Source: JAPHSX01 sp039714395 (GTDB lineage: Bacteria; Pseudomonadota; Gammaproteobacteria; Thiohalomonadales; Thiohalomonadaceae). From it: a stretch of DNA of 64,000 nucleotides. Shown here piece after piece: positions 34,199 through 42,624 of the stretch (the stretch's first letter is position 1; each line of letters opens with the position of its first letter). Location: NCBI GenBank assembly GCA_039714395.1, contig JBDLJH010000005.1:62001-126000 (forward strand). The letters run 5' to 3'. Below the pieces are notes generated by a model. That model had not been told where the DNA came from, made no database searches, and saw only the letters and a program-made list of their open reading frames with translations. Made by a program: the position numbers and the translations under genes.

Positions 34199-35761
34199 AT
34201 GAAAGTTCGCGCACAAATAGCCATGGTGCTGAATCTGGACAAGTGTATCGGTTGCCACACCTGTTCAGTGACCTGTAAAAACATCTGGACCAACAGAAAG
34301 GGTGTCGAGTACGCCTGGTTCAATAATGTCGAAAGTAAGCCCGGCATTGGCTTCCCCAGAGAGTGGGAGAACCAGGAGAAGTGGAACGGCGGTTGGGTTA
34401 AAAAAGGTGGTCAGCTGGAGCTCAAGGCCGGTGGCCGCATGAGCAAGCTGCTCAATATCTTTGCCAACCCCGATATGCCGGAGATCGACGACTATTATGA
34501 GCCGTTCGACTACGACTACGCCAAACTGCAGAACAAGCCCCTCTCTGAGGCGGCACCGACAGCACGTCCGTTCTCGCAGATCACTGGCAAGCGTATGGAG
34601 AAGATCCACTGGGGACCCAACTGGGAGGATGACCTCGCAGGTGAGTTCGAGAACCGTTCGGTGGATCAGAACTTCAAAAATATTGAAAAGCAGATGTACA
34701 AGGAGTTCGAGAAGACATTCCACATGTATCTTCCCAGACTCTGTAACCACTGCCTTAACCCGGCCTGTGTTGCCTCCTGTCCTTCAGGTGCTATCTACAA
34801 GCGTGGTGAAGACGGTATCGTGCTGGTAGACCAGGACAAATGCCGCGGCTGGCGTATGTGCATCAGTGGCTGCCCTTACAAGAAGGTCTACTACAACTGG
34901 GAATCAGGCAAATCAGAGAAGTGCATCGGTTGTTATCCGCGCATTGAGTCGGGTATGCCGATGGCCTGTGCCGAGTCCTGTGTGGGTCGTATCCGCTACG
35001 TTGGTGTGATGCTTTATGATGCCGACAAGATTGCCGATACCGCCGGTACCGACAATGAGCAGAAGCTTTATGATGCACAGATGGGCATCTTCCTTGACCC
35101 TAGTGATCCAGAGGTGATCAAGCAGGCCGAGGCAGACGGTGTACCGATGCAGTGGATTGAAGCGGCTCAAAAGTCACCGGTCTACAAGATGGCAATGGAG
35201 TGGAAGATCGCATTCCCAATCCACCCTGAGTATCGCACCCTGCCGATGATGTGGTACGTACCGCCGCTTTCGCCGGTACAGAGCCAGATCGACCAGAAGA
35301 ATCTGCCTACCGAAGCCGATGGCAATATTCCCAAGGCCGAGGCGCTACGTTTCCCTGCGAAGTACCTGGCGAACCTGCTAACCGCTGGTGATGAAACGCC
35401 GATTATTGGTGCACTGCAGAAACTGCTGGCTATGCGTAGTAATCAGCGTAGCAAGGCAGTTGAAGGCACGACTAATGTCGCAGCACTGGAGACGGCAGGG
35501 CTTACCGAAGCACAGTCTGATGAAATGTATCAGCTGCTCGGTATCGCCAACTACGAGGACCGTTTCGTCATCCCGACGGCTCATGAGGAGATGGTGCAGG
35601 AAGACCCCTACGCCTTCCAGGGCCAGGTTGGCTTTACCGCCGGCAATATGAGTTCGCACGGTGAAGATGGTGGCGCAGGCGTTACCCTGTTCCCGGCACG
35701 TCGTATCAGTACCCACAACCCCAAGGGTGTGGTACCGGTAGACACAAAAGGTAAGAGCTAA
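34199..35761 (+). CDS. narH: Respiratory nitrate reductase beta subunit NarH
   Basis: 520 residues with four Cys clusters for three [4Fe-4S] and one [3Fe-4S] centres: CIGCHTCSVTCK, CNHCLNPACVASC, CRGWRMCISGC and CIGCYPRIESGMPMAC. The Trp in CRGW replaces a Cys, as is normal for the [3Fe-4S] centre of NarH. It carries electrons from NarI hemes to NarG. GAGGAG precedes the ATG; narJ follows after 12 bases. Confidence 0.98.
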   Translation: MKVRAQIAMVLNLDKCIGCHTCSVTCKNIWTNRKGVEYAWFNNVESKPGIGFPREWENQEKWNGGWVKKGGQLELKAGGRMSKLLNIFANPDMPEIDDYYEPFDYDYAKLQNKPLSEAAPTARPFSQITGKRMEKIHWGPNWEDDLAGEFENRSVDQNFKNIEKQMYKEFEKTFHMYLPRLCNHCLNPACVASCPSGAIYKRGEDGIVLVDQDKCRGWRMCISGCPYKKVYYNWESGKSEKCIGCYPRIESGMPMACAESCVGRIRYVGVMLYDADKIADTAGTDNEQKLYDAQMGIFLDPSDPEVIKQAEADGVPMQWIEAAQKSPVYKMAMEWKIAFPIHPEYRTLPMMWYVPPLSPVQSQIDQKNLPTEADGNIPKAEALRFPAKYLANLLTAGDETPIIGALQKLLAMRSNQRSKAVEGTTNVAALETAGLTEAQSDEMYQLLGIANYEDRFVIPTAHEEMVQEDPYAFQGQVGFTAGNMSSHGEDGGAGVTLFPARRISTHNPKGVVPVDTKGKS

Positions 35762-35773
35762 GGAGGCATCACG

Positions 35774-36289
35774 ATGCAATTCTATAAAGTGATGGCCCGG
35801 CTACTCGACTATCCGGATGCTGAACTGATGGAAAACCTGGATGCCGTGATGCAGCTGGTGAAGGGTGATCCTGAGGTTAGCGCGGATGAGAAGCAGGTAG
35901 TGGATGATCTTGTGACGTGGATGCGCTCACACGATCTGACACGTATGCAGCAGGTGTATGTCGATACCTTCGACCTTACCCCTGAGCATGATCTGCACCT
36001 CACCCACCATCTATTTGGTGAGAGTCGTGAGCGTGGACCGGCAATGGTGGAGATCTCCGAACACTACAAGGCCGCCGGCCTTGAGGTGTCTAACGGTGAA
36101 CTCCCTGATTTTTTGCCACTGATTCTGGAGTATGTATCGACTCTGGATGAGGTGCAGGCTCGCTTCTTTTTGAGTGATGCGGCAAAGGTGTTGACGGTGC
36201 TAGCCGATAATCTGGAAAATGTGGACAGCCCTTATGGCCGTCTGATTAGAGTCATTGAAAAGCGTGGCTATCTGGCCAAGGCCGCTTGA
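35774..36289 (+). CDS. narJ: Nitrate reductase assembly chaperone NarJ
   Basis: 171 residues, acidic and helical, of the TorD/NarJ chaperone family, with LLDYPDAELMENLD near the N-terminus and YVDTFDLTPEHDLHLTHHLF centrally. It binds apo-NarG and promotes molybdenum cofactor insertion; it is not part of the mature enzyme. AGGAGG lies just before the ATG. The next gene, narI, begins 10 bases after the stop. Confidence 0.96.
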   Translation: MQFYKVMARLLDYPDAELMENLDAVMQLVKGDPEVSADEKQVVDDLVTWMRSHDLTRMQQVYVDTFDLTPEHDLHLTHHLFGESRERGPAMVEISEHYKAAGLEVSNGELPDFLPLILEYVSTLDEVQARFFLSDAAKVLTVLADNLENVDSPYGRLIRVIEKRGYLAKAA

Positions 36290-36299
36290 GGAGAGAATC

Positions 36300-36995
36300 A
36301 TGACATTGCACGATTTTATTTTTGGTGCCTATCCATACCTGGCCGGAACGATCTTCCTGCTGGGTAACTGGATCCGTTACGACCGTGAGCAGTACACCTG
36401 GAAGACCGATTCCAGCCAGCTACTCAGTAACAGCGGTATGCGGGTGGCGAGCAACCTGTTCCATGTAGGGATTATTGCCATCTTCTTCGGTCACCTTGCT
36501 GGTATGTTGACGCCGCATAGCGTGTTCCTGGCAATGGGTATCTCCGATATCCAGCACCAGTACATCGCTATCGGTGCCGGCGTGATCTTTGGCGCGATGG
36601 CGTTGATTGGTGGTTTCATGCTGTGGCTACGCCGCATCAGTAACGATCGTATCCGTGCCGCGGGCCGTACACGTGATACTTTTACCATTGGTTGGGTTGT
36701 AGTGACATTGATGATAGGTCTCTCTACTATCCCTACCTCTATCGGTCACGCCGGGCATGGTGATGCAACGACTATGCTGATGCTGGTCGACTGGGTACAG
36801 AGTGTAGCAACCCTACAGCCGAACCCTGATCTTATTGCCACCGTTGATGGAGTCTATAAGCTCCACATCTTCTTCGGCATGACAGTGTTCCTGATCTTCC
36901 CCTTCACCCGTCTGGTTCATGTGTGGAGTGTGCCAATTGGCTACCTCACACGTGCCTATCAGGTTGTACGTGTGAAGCGGGTAGGTCGTTACTAA
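36300..36995 (+). CDS. narI: Respiratory nitrate reductase gamma subunit NarI
   Basis: 231 residues, five membrane helices, a diheme cytochrome b that oxidises quinol and anchors NarGH. Histidine ligands are placed in NLFHVGIIAIFFGHLAG and in the C-terminal HIFFGMTVFLIFPFTRLVH. ATG 36300 follows GAGGAG; a longer reading from 36255 would overlap narJ. The operon ends at a strong terminator. Confidence 0.97.
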   Translation: MTLHDFIFGAYPYLAGTIFLLGNWIRYDREQYTWKTDSSQLLSNSGMRVASNLFHVGIIAIFFGHLAGMLTPHSVFLAMGISDIQHQYIAIGAGVIFGAMALIGGFMLWLRRISNDRIRAAGRTRDTFTIGWVVVTLMIGLSTIPTSIGHAGHGDATTMLMLVDWVQSVATLQPNPDLIATVDGVYKLHIFFGMTVFLIFPFTRLVHVWSVPIGYLTRAYQVVRVKRVGRY

Positions 36996-37003
36996 AAGTA
37001 GTA

Positions 37004-37038
37004 AAAACTGCCTGCACTCGCAGGCAGTTTTCTTTTTT
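37004..37038 (+). terminator. Rho-independent terminator of the nar operon
   Basis: AAAACTGCCTGC / GCAGGCAGTTTT hairpin with loop ACTC, then TCTTTTTT. Confidence 0.92.
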
Positions 37039-37182
37039 GAATAGAAGTAATCTCAAAAGTTTGATCGTATCGTGGATACGGTTTCACAGACCATACAGGC
37101 TTTGTGATTAGTCTCAGCTAACGATTCAGATTTTTGAGATAGCTTTTACTTTCCCCACTGAACAGATTGACGGAGATGAACG

Positions 37183-37548
37183 GTGCACGTTGATTCCAGT
37201 ATTCATAACGAAAAACTTCTTGATGTTAATGGTAAGCAGGTACGAACTGATAAAGAAGGTTACATCATTAATATCGCCGAGTGGACAGAGGATTTTGCCA
37301 TCGCCCTGGCTGCCGAGGAGGGGCTGGAGCTGACGGACGAGCACTGGGATGTGATTCACTATATCCGAGACTATTACCTGGAGCACCATTTTCAGGTACA
37401 GGTACGCGAGATGATAAAGCACTTCAGAAAGAAGTGGGGGAAGGAGCATGGCAATAATCGTTACCTGCACGACATCTTTCCCAAGGGCGGTCCGCAGAAG
37501 CAGGGAAATCGGTGTGCCGGGATTCATCGTACCCGTGGTGAACATTAA
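37183..37548 (+). CDS. DsrC/TusE-family protein without the C-terminal catalytic cysteine
   Basis: 121 residues with the DsrC fold signature: DKEGYIINIAEWTEDFAIAL, AAEEGLELTDEHWDVIHYIR, DYYLEHHF and PKGGPQKQGNR. In DsrC and TusE the protein ends ...GCV or similar with a penultimate catalytic cysteine; here the end is RTRGEH, so that cysteine is replaced by Glu. The only C-terminal Cys (in NRCAGI) is two residues off the second DsrC cysteine. This fits the cysteine-less RspA-like branch, thought to be regulatory rather than sulfur-carrying. GTG start after CGGAG. It follows narI, beyond a terminator, so it may be independently expressed. Confidence 0.88.
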   Translation: MHVDSSIHNEKLLDVNGKQVRTDKEGYIINIAEWTEDFAIALAAEEGLELTDEHWDVIHYIRDYYLEHHFQVQVREMIKHFRKKWGKEHGNNRYLHDIFPKGGPQKQGNRCAGIHRTRGEH

Positions 37549-37582
37549 GTTTATGGAGAAGTAGCCATTATCCGCTTCATAA

Positions 37583-37619
37583 GGCCAGTATCCGGTATTT
37601 CCGGTACTGGTCTTTTTTC
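37583..37619 (+). terminator. Rho-independent terminator after the DsrC-like gene
   Basis: GGCCAGTA.CCGG / CCGGTACTGGTC hairpin followed by a TTTTTT tract. Confidence 0.85.
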
Positions 37620-37715
37620 TTTACAGCTGCAATCAGGCACGTTAATCGCAGCCGTTGTACAATCGCTCCATGTCGGTCCCCCGCTGACCGCACACGAGTA
37701 ATTCGGAGCAAAATT

Positions 37716-39233
37716 ATGTTACAAGGCCAAGCCTGGGCATTGCCCACCCTGATCGCTCTTCTTAGCGCTGCTATTGCCTATCTACTGGCGATGATCCTAT
37801 CCGGCCGTGCCCGCAAACCGCTGGAGACGGAGTTGGCGGTGATGCACGAAAAAGAAGCGGCACGGGCGAGGCATCTGGAGGAGTTGCGGACACAGCAGAC
37901 ATTATTGCAGGGGCAGTTGCAGCAGGTTACGCAGCAGCGTGATGAGGCGTTGCGCGATGGTCAGGTCAGCAAGGCGCGACTGCAGGCGCTGGAGGAGCGG
38001 ATGCAGCAGGCGCTGGATGAGATTGCTGTACTGAAGGGTGAGGTTAAGAGTGAACAGCAGCGCGTGGCCTCGCTGCAGTCTGAAAATGCCGAGCTGCGTA
38101 CCAGCCAGAAGGAGAGGGAAGAGCATGTGCGTCAGCAGTTCGCCAGGTTAGAAGAGCATGAAGAGCGACTAAAGAAGGAGTTCCAGAACCTGGCCAACCA
38201 GATCTTCGAGGAGAAGGGCAAGGCCTTTGATGAGAAGAGTAAGCAGTCGATGGATACCCTGCTCAGCCCCTTTCGCAGTCAGATCGAGGAGTTTCGAAAG
38301 AAGGTTGAGGATATCCATCACAAGGATACGCGCCAGCAGGCCGAGTTGCGCACCGAGCTAAAGCACCTGCAGGAGCTAAACAAACAGATCACAGAGGAGG
38401 CACACCACCTCGCGAGCGCTCTCAAGGAGCAGAAGAAGACGCAGGGCAACTGGGGCGAGTTGATCCTGGAGAACGTGCTGGAGCGCTCGGGCCTACGCAA
38501 AGATATCGACTATAAACGCGAGGTCAGTTTTACCACCGAGAATGGGCGCTCGCGACCCGATGCCATCGTCTACCTGCCGGATGAGAAGCATCTGGTGATC
38601 GATGCCAAGGTCTCACTCAACGCCTACACCCGCTATGTTAATGCTGAAGATGAGCTGGAGCGTGAGCAGGCACTGAAGGAACATGTCTCTTCTGTCGCGG
38701 ATCGTATCAAGGAGCTGGCGGACCGTAATTACTTCGAACTCCCCGGCCTCAACTCCCCCGAGATGGTGTTTATGTTTATTCCCATTGAGTCGGCATTCGT
38801 CGAGGCACTCAAGGGAGATGAGTCGCTGTTCCAAAAGGCGCTGGAACAGAATGTACTGGTTGCCACACCCACAACACTACTCACCAGTCTTAACATCGTG
38901 CGCCAGTTGTGGCGCTTTGAAGATCAGAACAAACACACCGCAGAGCTTGCCGACAAGGCTGCCAAAGTTTACGACAAGCTGCGTCTCTTCGTTGAGAGCA
39001 TGGATGATGTGGGTAGCGCTCTTGATAAGGCGCGGGAAAGTTATCAAACGGCCTACAGCCGCCTCTACAGTGGACGCGGTAATGTGATTAAACAGGCAGG
39101 TGAATTTAAGAAGCTCGGGGTTTCGGTCAAAACCGAACTGCCGAAACACCTGCAGGATAAAGGTGAGCTGGAGTTAAGCCACCTGCCCGGTACGGAAAGT
39201 GCTGATGTGGCTGATGACAAGGGTGATGATTAG
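37716..39233 (+). CDS. rmuC: DNA recombination protein RmuC
   Basis: 505 residues: an N-terminal membrane segment (TLIALLSAAIAYLLAMIL), a long coiled coil to about residue 240, then the RmuC nuclease-like domain with GNWGELILENVLERSGL, DAIVYLPDEKHLVIDAKVSL and FIPIESAFVEAL. The D..DAK pattern belongs to a PD-(D/E)XK-like fold. It limits inversions and rearrangements of short repeats. Convergent with the next gene, 11 bases away. Confidence 0.95.
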   Translation: MLQGQAWALPTLIALLSAAIAYLLAMILSGRARKPLETELAVMHEKEAARARHLEELRTQQTLLQGQLQQVTQQRDEALRDGQVSKARLQALEERMQQALDEIAVLKGEVKSEQQRVASLQSENAELRTSQKEREEHVRQQFARLEEHEERLKKEFQNLANQIFEEKGKAFDEKSKQSMDTLLSPFRSQIEEFRKKVEDIHHKDTRQQAELRTELKHLQELNKQITEEAHHLASALKEQKKTQGNWGELILENVLERSGLRKDIDYKREVSFTTENGRSRPDAIVYLPDEKHLVIDAKVSLNAYTRYVNAEDELEREQALKEHVSSVADRIKELADRNYFELPGLNSPEMVFMFIPIESAFVEALKGDESLFQKALEQNVLVATPTTLLTSLNIVRQLWRFEDQNKHTAELADKAAKVYDKLRLFVESMDDVGSALDKARESYQTAYSRLYSGRGNVIKQAGEFKKLGVSVKTELPKHLQDKGELELSHLPGTESADVADDKGDD

Positions 39234-39244
39234 GGTCACGCTGC

Positions 39245-39847
39245 TCAGTCTAGACGCAGCACAAGCCCGGCAAACAGGGCGTACTGAGATAACAGGTCGC
39301 CGGAGATGGTGAACTGGCAGCCCCCGCTGCAAAATATCGTCGTATTGCTGTTAAACAGCGTGCCATAAAATCGGGTTTCTACGCGCAGGCCCACCCTCTT
39401 CGTAGGCATCCATCTGGCCCCCAATCCCAGACTCATCGACAGGCGATTCTCTGCGGCGACACCGTCAAGAGCTGGACTAAAGTGGCTCAGCCCCAGGCCG
39501 CCGCTAATAAATCCCTGCAGCTTATGGTATTCCTCTGAGAGCACCGTTCCACCCAGATGCAGGTAGTGAATATCCAGATCGAAAAGGTCTTCGGACGGTA
39601 CCACCATGGTGTCTCCTTGCAGCCTGGTCTGTTGCCGGCTGTAGAAGAGTTCCAGATCCTGATCAGCGCTGTAGGGAATACCGAGGATAAGGGCGCGGCC
39701 AGGGCTCTCCTCAAGCTCTAGAGTGCTGTCGCTATCAATGTGGTTGAGGAGGCCCCCACCCTGGCTGCCATATAGCAGGGTAATATCGAGTGCCACTGCC
39801 CCTGCAGAAAACAGGCTCAGCAGGAGAGTGAGGAAAAGTTGGGGCAT
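39245..39847 (-). CDS. Small outer-membrane beta-barrel protein
   Basis: 200 residues with a signal peptide (MPQLFLTLLLSLFSAGAVA) and eight or so amphipathic beta strands (for example GFISGGLGLSHF, SMSLGLGARWMP, VGLRVETRFYGT), ending LVLRLD. A Cys pair (FCSGGCQ) may form a surface disulfide. It fits the OmpA/OmpW-like small-barrel class; the specific role is unknown. No close functional neighbour. Confidence 0.75.
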   Translation of the reverse strand: MPQLFLTLLLSLFSAGAVALDITLLYGSQGGGLLNHIDSDSTLELEESPGRALILGIPYSADQDLELFYSRQQTRLQGDTMVVPSEDLFDLDIHYLHLGGTVLSEEYHKLQGFISGGLGLSHFSPALDGVAAENRLSMSLGLGARWMPTKRVGLRVETRFYGTLFNSNTTIFCSGGCQFTISGDLLSQYALFAGLVLRLD

Positions 39848-40037
39848 CGATTATGCTCTGTAATGGTTGCCAGGGAGAAAGTGAAGCGACTTATCATCTG
39901 TACAAGTTTAGTTCACTCCCCCATATGTGGGCTAGTTGTCGGCTATCCGGGGAATATGGCAACAGTGGTTTGACCCTGGCTGGCACGCTGCTAGACTATA
40001 TTAGATATTCCTAATGCTTGGTGAGAGAAGTGTGCCC

Positions 40038-40541
40038 ATGACCTATGTTGTCGAACCGTTCGAGCTAAAAGAAGCGAAGGCCGCTCACGAGCTCTTTATG
40101 GTATCTCTGGGTGCGTTGTTGTTACTCGGTCCGATGGCCATCTTTCTTGGCGTGGGACGTGTCGCCATGCTCATCCCCGTATCGTTCTCTGCCGCCTTTA
40201 CCCTTTACACGTATTTTAGAGTTTCACGCTCCCGTAGCTGGTTCATTGAGGTGCACTGGCGACTGGCGTTGCGAAATTATCGCTGGCTCTTTATTGGTTA
40301 CAGCATCACCGCGCTGTTATTGCTGGCGAGCTGGGGGGTGGAGTTATCGAGCAGTGCAGGCAGTCCCAGTCAGTTCCTTGCCACGGCTCTGATCCGTATC
40401 GGTGTGATGCCGACGATCGTTATGGTGTTTGCCTGTTTTGTCATTGAGAATGGGGCGTTAAATCAGGTGTTGCGTCATGAGGTGCCAGAGCGGCTGCTAA
40501 AGAAATATCCGCCACCGCAGGATATTAAACACTCAGCGTAA
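40038..40541 (+). CDS. Integral membrane protein of unknown function
   Basis: About 167 residues with four predicted membrane segments (LFMVSLGALLLLGPMAIFLG, MLIPVSFSAAFTLYTYF, WLFIGYSITALLLLASWGV, RIGVMPTIVMVFACFVIENG) and a basic, proline-rich C-terminal tail (KKYPPPQDIKHSA). No catalytic motif is seen. ATG 40038 or ATG 40014 are both possible starts. It stands alone between two outer-membrane protein genes. Confidence 0.75.
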   Translation: MTYVVEPFELKEAKAAHELFMVSLGALLLLGPMAIFLGVGRVAMLIPVSFSAAFTLYTYFRVSRSRSWFIEVHWRLALRNYRWLFIGYSITALLLLASWGVELSSSAGSPSQFLATALIRIGVMPTIVMVFACFVIENGALNQVLRHEVPERLLKKYPPPQDIKHSA

Positions 40542-40696
40542 ACGGTACCTTATCGGATGAATGAGTGTGGCGATTATTCTATAATTCAAACTGTAGTGGA
40601 GTAATTTATAGACACACTGCAAGCAGTATGTGCTGCACCAAAAAAAAGTACGGTTCGATCTGGAATTCAGTCTTATCACAAAAGGGAGTCAACACG

Positions 40697-41353
40697 ATGC
40701 AAAACTTTCACAGGAAAGCGACCTATACCCTTGTCGGCGGTCTGCTGTTACTCATGAGTACAGCGGCCTCTGCAGAGGTGAACTACAATCTCGGGCTGGA
40801 AGTAGGGGGAGCAAAGATTGATGTGGCGGCGTCCGATTTTAACGATGGTAGCCTGGGCGCCACTGCAAAAACGGATGGTGCCACCTACTCTGCGGGCGTC
40901 TACGGTGAAATGGTCTTAAACCGTTATTTCCGCGCAGAGCTGGGTCTTATTGATGGTGGATTTGGCACCATGGATGCCACCTCTAGCGGAGGAGGCACTT
41001 TCTGGTGGGCCGGGCCGGTTGAGGCCGAGTATGGTCTGGGCGGTATTAAACTGGGCGCCGTCGGTACGCTCCCCCTGGGTGCCAATGACAAGTTCAAACT
41101 GCTCGGTAAGGTGGGATTCGTTAACTGGGCCAGTGTAGTCAACCTGGGAGACAGCTGGGGAGAGCTAACTGAGACGGATACAGGTATTTCGGCCTATACA
41201 GGAATCGGGGCGGAGATGGATGTAACCGGGATGATATCGATAAGGGTGCAGCACGAGATGTTCTCAGCCTCGGCAGGGAGCGATTACTTTGTCAACGGAT
41301 ATGACTTTGACTATGCAAGAACGACTGCCGGGATTCTATTCCGTTTCAGGTAG
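40697..41353 (+). CDS. Outer-membrane beta-barrel protein
   Basis: 218 residues with a signal peptide ending TAASA, then alternating beta strands rich in Gly and aromatics (VNYNLGLEVGGAKIDVAASD, YGLGGIKLGAVG, AYTGIGAEMDVTG) and a terminal LFRFR, typical of small OmpA-like or OmpW-like barrels. ATG 40697 follows AAAGGGAG; the longer reading to 40565 has no signal start. Function unknown. Confidence 0.8.
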   Translation: MQNFHRKATYTLVGGLLLLMSTAASAEVNYNLGLEVGGAKIDVAASDFNDGSLGATAKTDGATYSAGVYGEMVLNRYFRAELGLIDGGFGTMDATSSGGGTFWWAGPVEAEYGLGGIKLGAVGTLPLGANDKFKLLGKVGFVNWASVVNLGDSWGELTETDTGISAYTGIGAEMDVTGMISIRVQHEMFSASAGSDYFVNGYDFDYARTTAGILFRFR

Positions 41354-41372
41354 TCGTTAATCCTTAATTTAA

Positions 41373-41398
41373 AAGGCCCTCGTTAGAGGGCCTTATTC
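41373..41398 (+). terminator. Rho-independent terminator
   Basis: AAGGCCCTC / GAGGGCCTT hairpin with loop GTTA, followed by a short ATTC; it closes the preceding outer-membrane gene. Its tract is weak. Confidence 0.7.
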
Positions 41399-41402
41399 GT
41401 TG

Positions 41403-41422
41403 TATGGAGCGCCCGAGAGGAT
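41403..41422 (-). pseudogene. Decayed 3' fragment of a tRNA-Arg copy
   Basis: GTATGGAGCGCCCGAGAGGA at 41403-41422 matches GTATGGCGCGCCCGACAGGA at the tRNA-Arg 3' end (41580-41600) with two changes, and is preceded by a similar hairpin (AAAAGGCCCTC) as the real tRNA. It then diverges into GC-rich sequence (to about 41500). A tandem tRNA duplication with loss of one copy fits. Confidence 0.6.
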
Positions 41423-41544
41423 GACTCGGCCTCTGGCCTCGCCCTGCGGGCCGCCGCCGCGGTTGCGGCGACGTTCTCCCTCGCTTTTGCTCGGTCGTCG
41501 AACCTGGGAGCTTCTCATCAAATCCCTCGCTCGCCCCCACAAAC

Positions 41545-41573
41545 AAAAAAGGCCCTCATGATGAGGACCTTTT
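41545..41573 (-). terminator. Terminator of tRNA-Arg
   Basis: On the minus strand GGTCCTCAT / ATGAGGGCC hairpin followed by TTTTTT. Confidence 0.85.
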
Positions 41574-41582
41574 CCGTCTGTA

Positions 41583-41659
41583 TGGCGCGCCCGACAGGAT
41601 TCGAACCTGTGACCTTCGGTGTCGGAGACCGATATTCTATCCAGCTGAACTACGGGCGC
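41583..41659 (-). tRNA. tRNA-Arg, anticodon CCG
   Basis: 77 bases including encoded CCA. Acceptor GCGCCCG/CGGGCGC with discriminator G; D arm AGTTCAGCTGGATAGAAT; anticodon stem TCGGT/ACCGA enclosing loop CTCCGAC, so the anticodon is CCG (codon CGG); T arm ACAGG-TTCGAAT-CCTGT. All arms pair, so it should be functional. A terminator lies just downstream. Confidence 0.97.
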
Positions 41660-41835
41660 GTGGTAGCGACGGATTCTAGCATAGGGGACATCTCTATCTC
41701 TATGAAATCACTCGGGGTGTTAGTGTGTGACAGGAAGATTTCGTGATAATAATCATTTCGGTATATACTTATGCGCCTTCGACAGCAGGGTACAGTGATT
41801 CTGAAGTATTTCGCTGATTGTGATATTGACCCTCC

Positions 41836-41854
41836 CGCAGTTTAATTAACTGCG
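41836..41854. promoter_or_regulatory. Inverted repeat upstream of the membrane cytochrome c5 gene
   Basis: CGCAGTTTAATTAACTGCG, a near-perfect palindrome 58 bases before the GTG start; a possible operator. The rest of 41660-41911 shows no gene. Confidence 0.4.
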
Positions 41855-41911
41855 TTAATGACGGCCTGCTGGCGAATAAAAGTTTATTTATTAGATAGTT
41901 AGGAGTTTGAT

Positions 41912-42400
41912 GTGAGCAACAAGACTAATACCGAATTTGGTTTTTTCGTAGGTGGAGCCATCATAGCCGTTGCGCTAATTATGGGTATTAATTCACTGGT
42001 AGCCAGTGCCCTGAAAGGGGCCCCTGCCGATATGGGCGATGAGGCGATTACCGCACGTATTGCACCGGTTGCCCAACTGAATACCGGTGCTGCTATTGAG
42101 CCTGAGGCTTCTGCTGCCCCTGTTGTTGCTGCCACTACTGAGGCGGCTGCCGGTGGTTCTCGCTCGGGTGAGGAGGTCTACACCGCTAAGTGTGCCATGT
42201 GTCATGCCACTGGTGCTGCCGGTGCTCCCAAGCTTGGCGATGCCGGTGCCTGGGGTCCACGTATTGCCACGGGTATGGATGCTCTGATGAACAGCGCAAT
42301 TAACGGTAAGGCCGCTATGCCTGCGCGTGGCCTGTGTGCCGCCTGCTCCGATGATGAGTTGAAAGCTGCTGTCGAACATATGGTGAATAACAGCAAGTAA
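41912..42400 (+). CDS. Membrane-anchored cytochrome c5
   Basis: 162 residues: an uncleaved N-terminal membrane segment (FFVGGAIIAVALIMGINSLV), an Ala/Pro-rich linker of about 50 residues, and a cytochrome c5 domain with CAMCH, GPRIATGMDALM, the axial Met in AAMPARG and the disulfide pair in GLCAACSDDE. The linker should let the heme domain swing in the periplasm. GTG start after TAGGAG. It is a second c5 besides 15737-16054 and differs in being tethered and keeping the Cys pair. Confidence 0.92.
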   Translation: MSNKTNTEFGFFVGGAIIAVALIMGINSLVASALKGAPADMGDEAITARIAPVAQLNTGAAIEPEASAAPVVAATTEAAAGGSRSGEEVYTAKCAMCHATGAAGAPKLGDAGAWGPRIATGMDALMNSAINGKAAMPARGLCAACSDDELKAAVEHMVNNSK

Positions 42401-42420
42401 ATCTCTTACTGCTGTCATGA

Positions 42421-42448
42421 AAAAGGGCGCTTTTTAGCGCCCTTTTTT
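42421..42448 (+). terminator. Rho-independent terminator after membrane cytochrome c5
   Basis: AAAAGGGCGC / GCGCCCTTTTTT hairpin with loop TTTTTA. Confidence 0.92.
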
Positions 42449-42624
42449 GTGCGCGGATTTAACTCGGTGGGCCACTAGGAGTTGGCGCAGGTTGCTGCGG
42501 TAGGTGTGTAAGGCAAAGCAAAGGAAATGGCAAATACTATGATCTATAATTGTCAGTGTGGTTCATTATGAAACACGCCTGAGTCAGGCCGATTGTGGTA
42601 AGACAGCAACGGGATATCACACCA

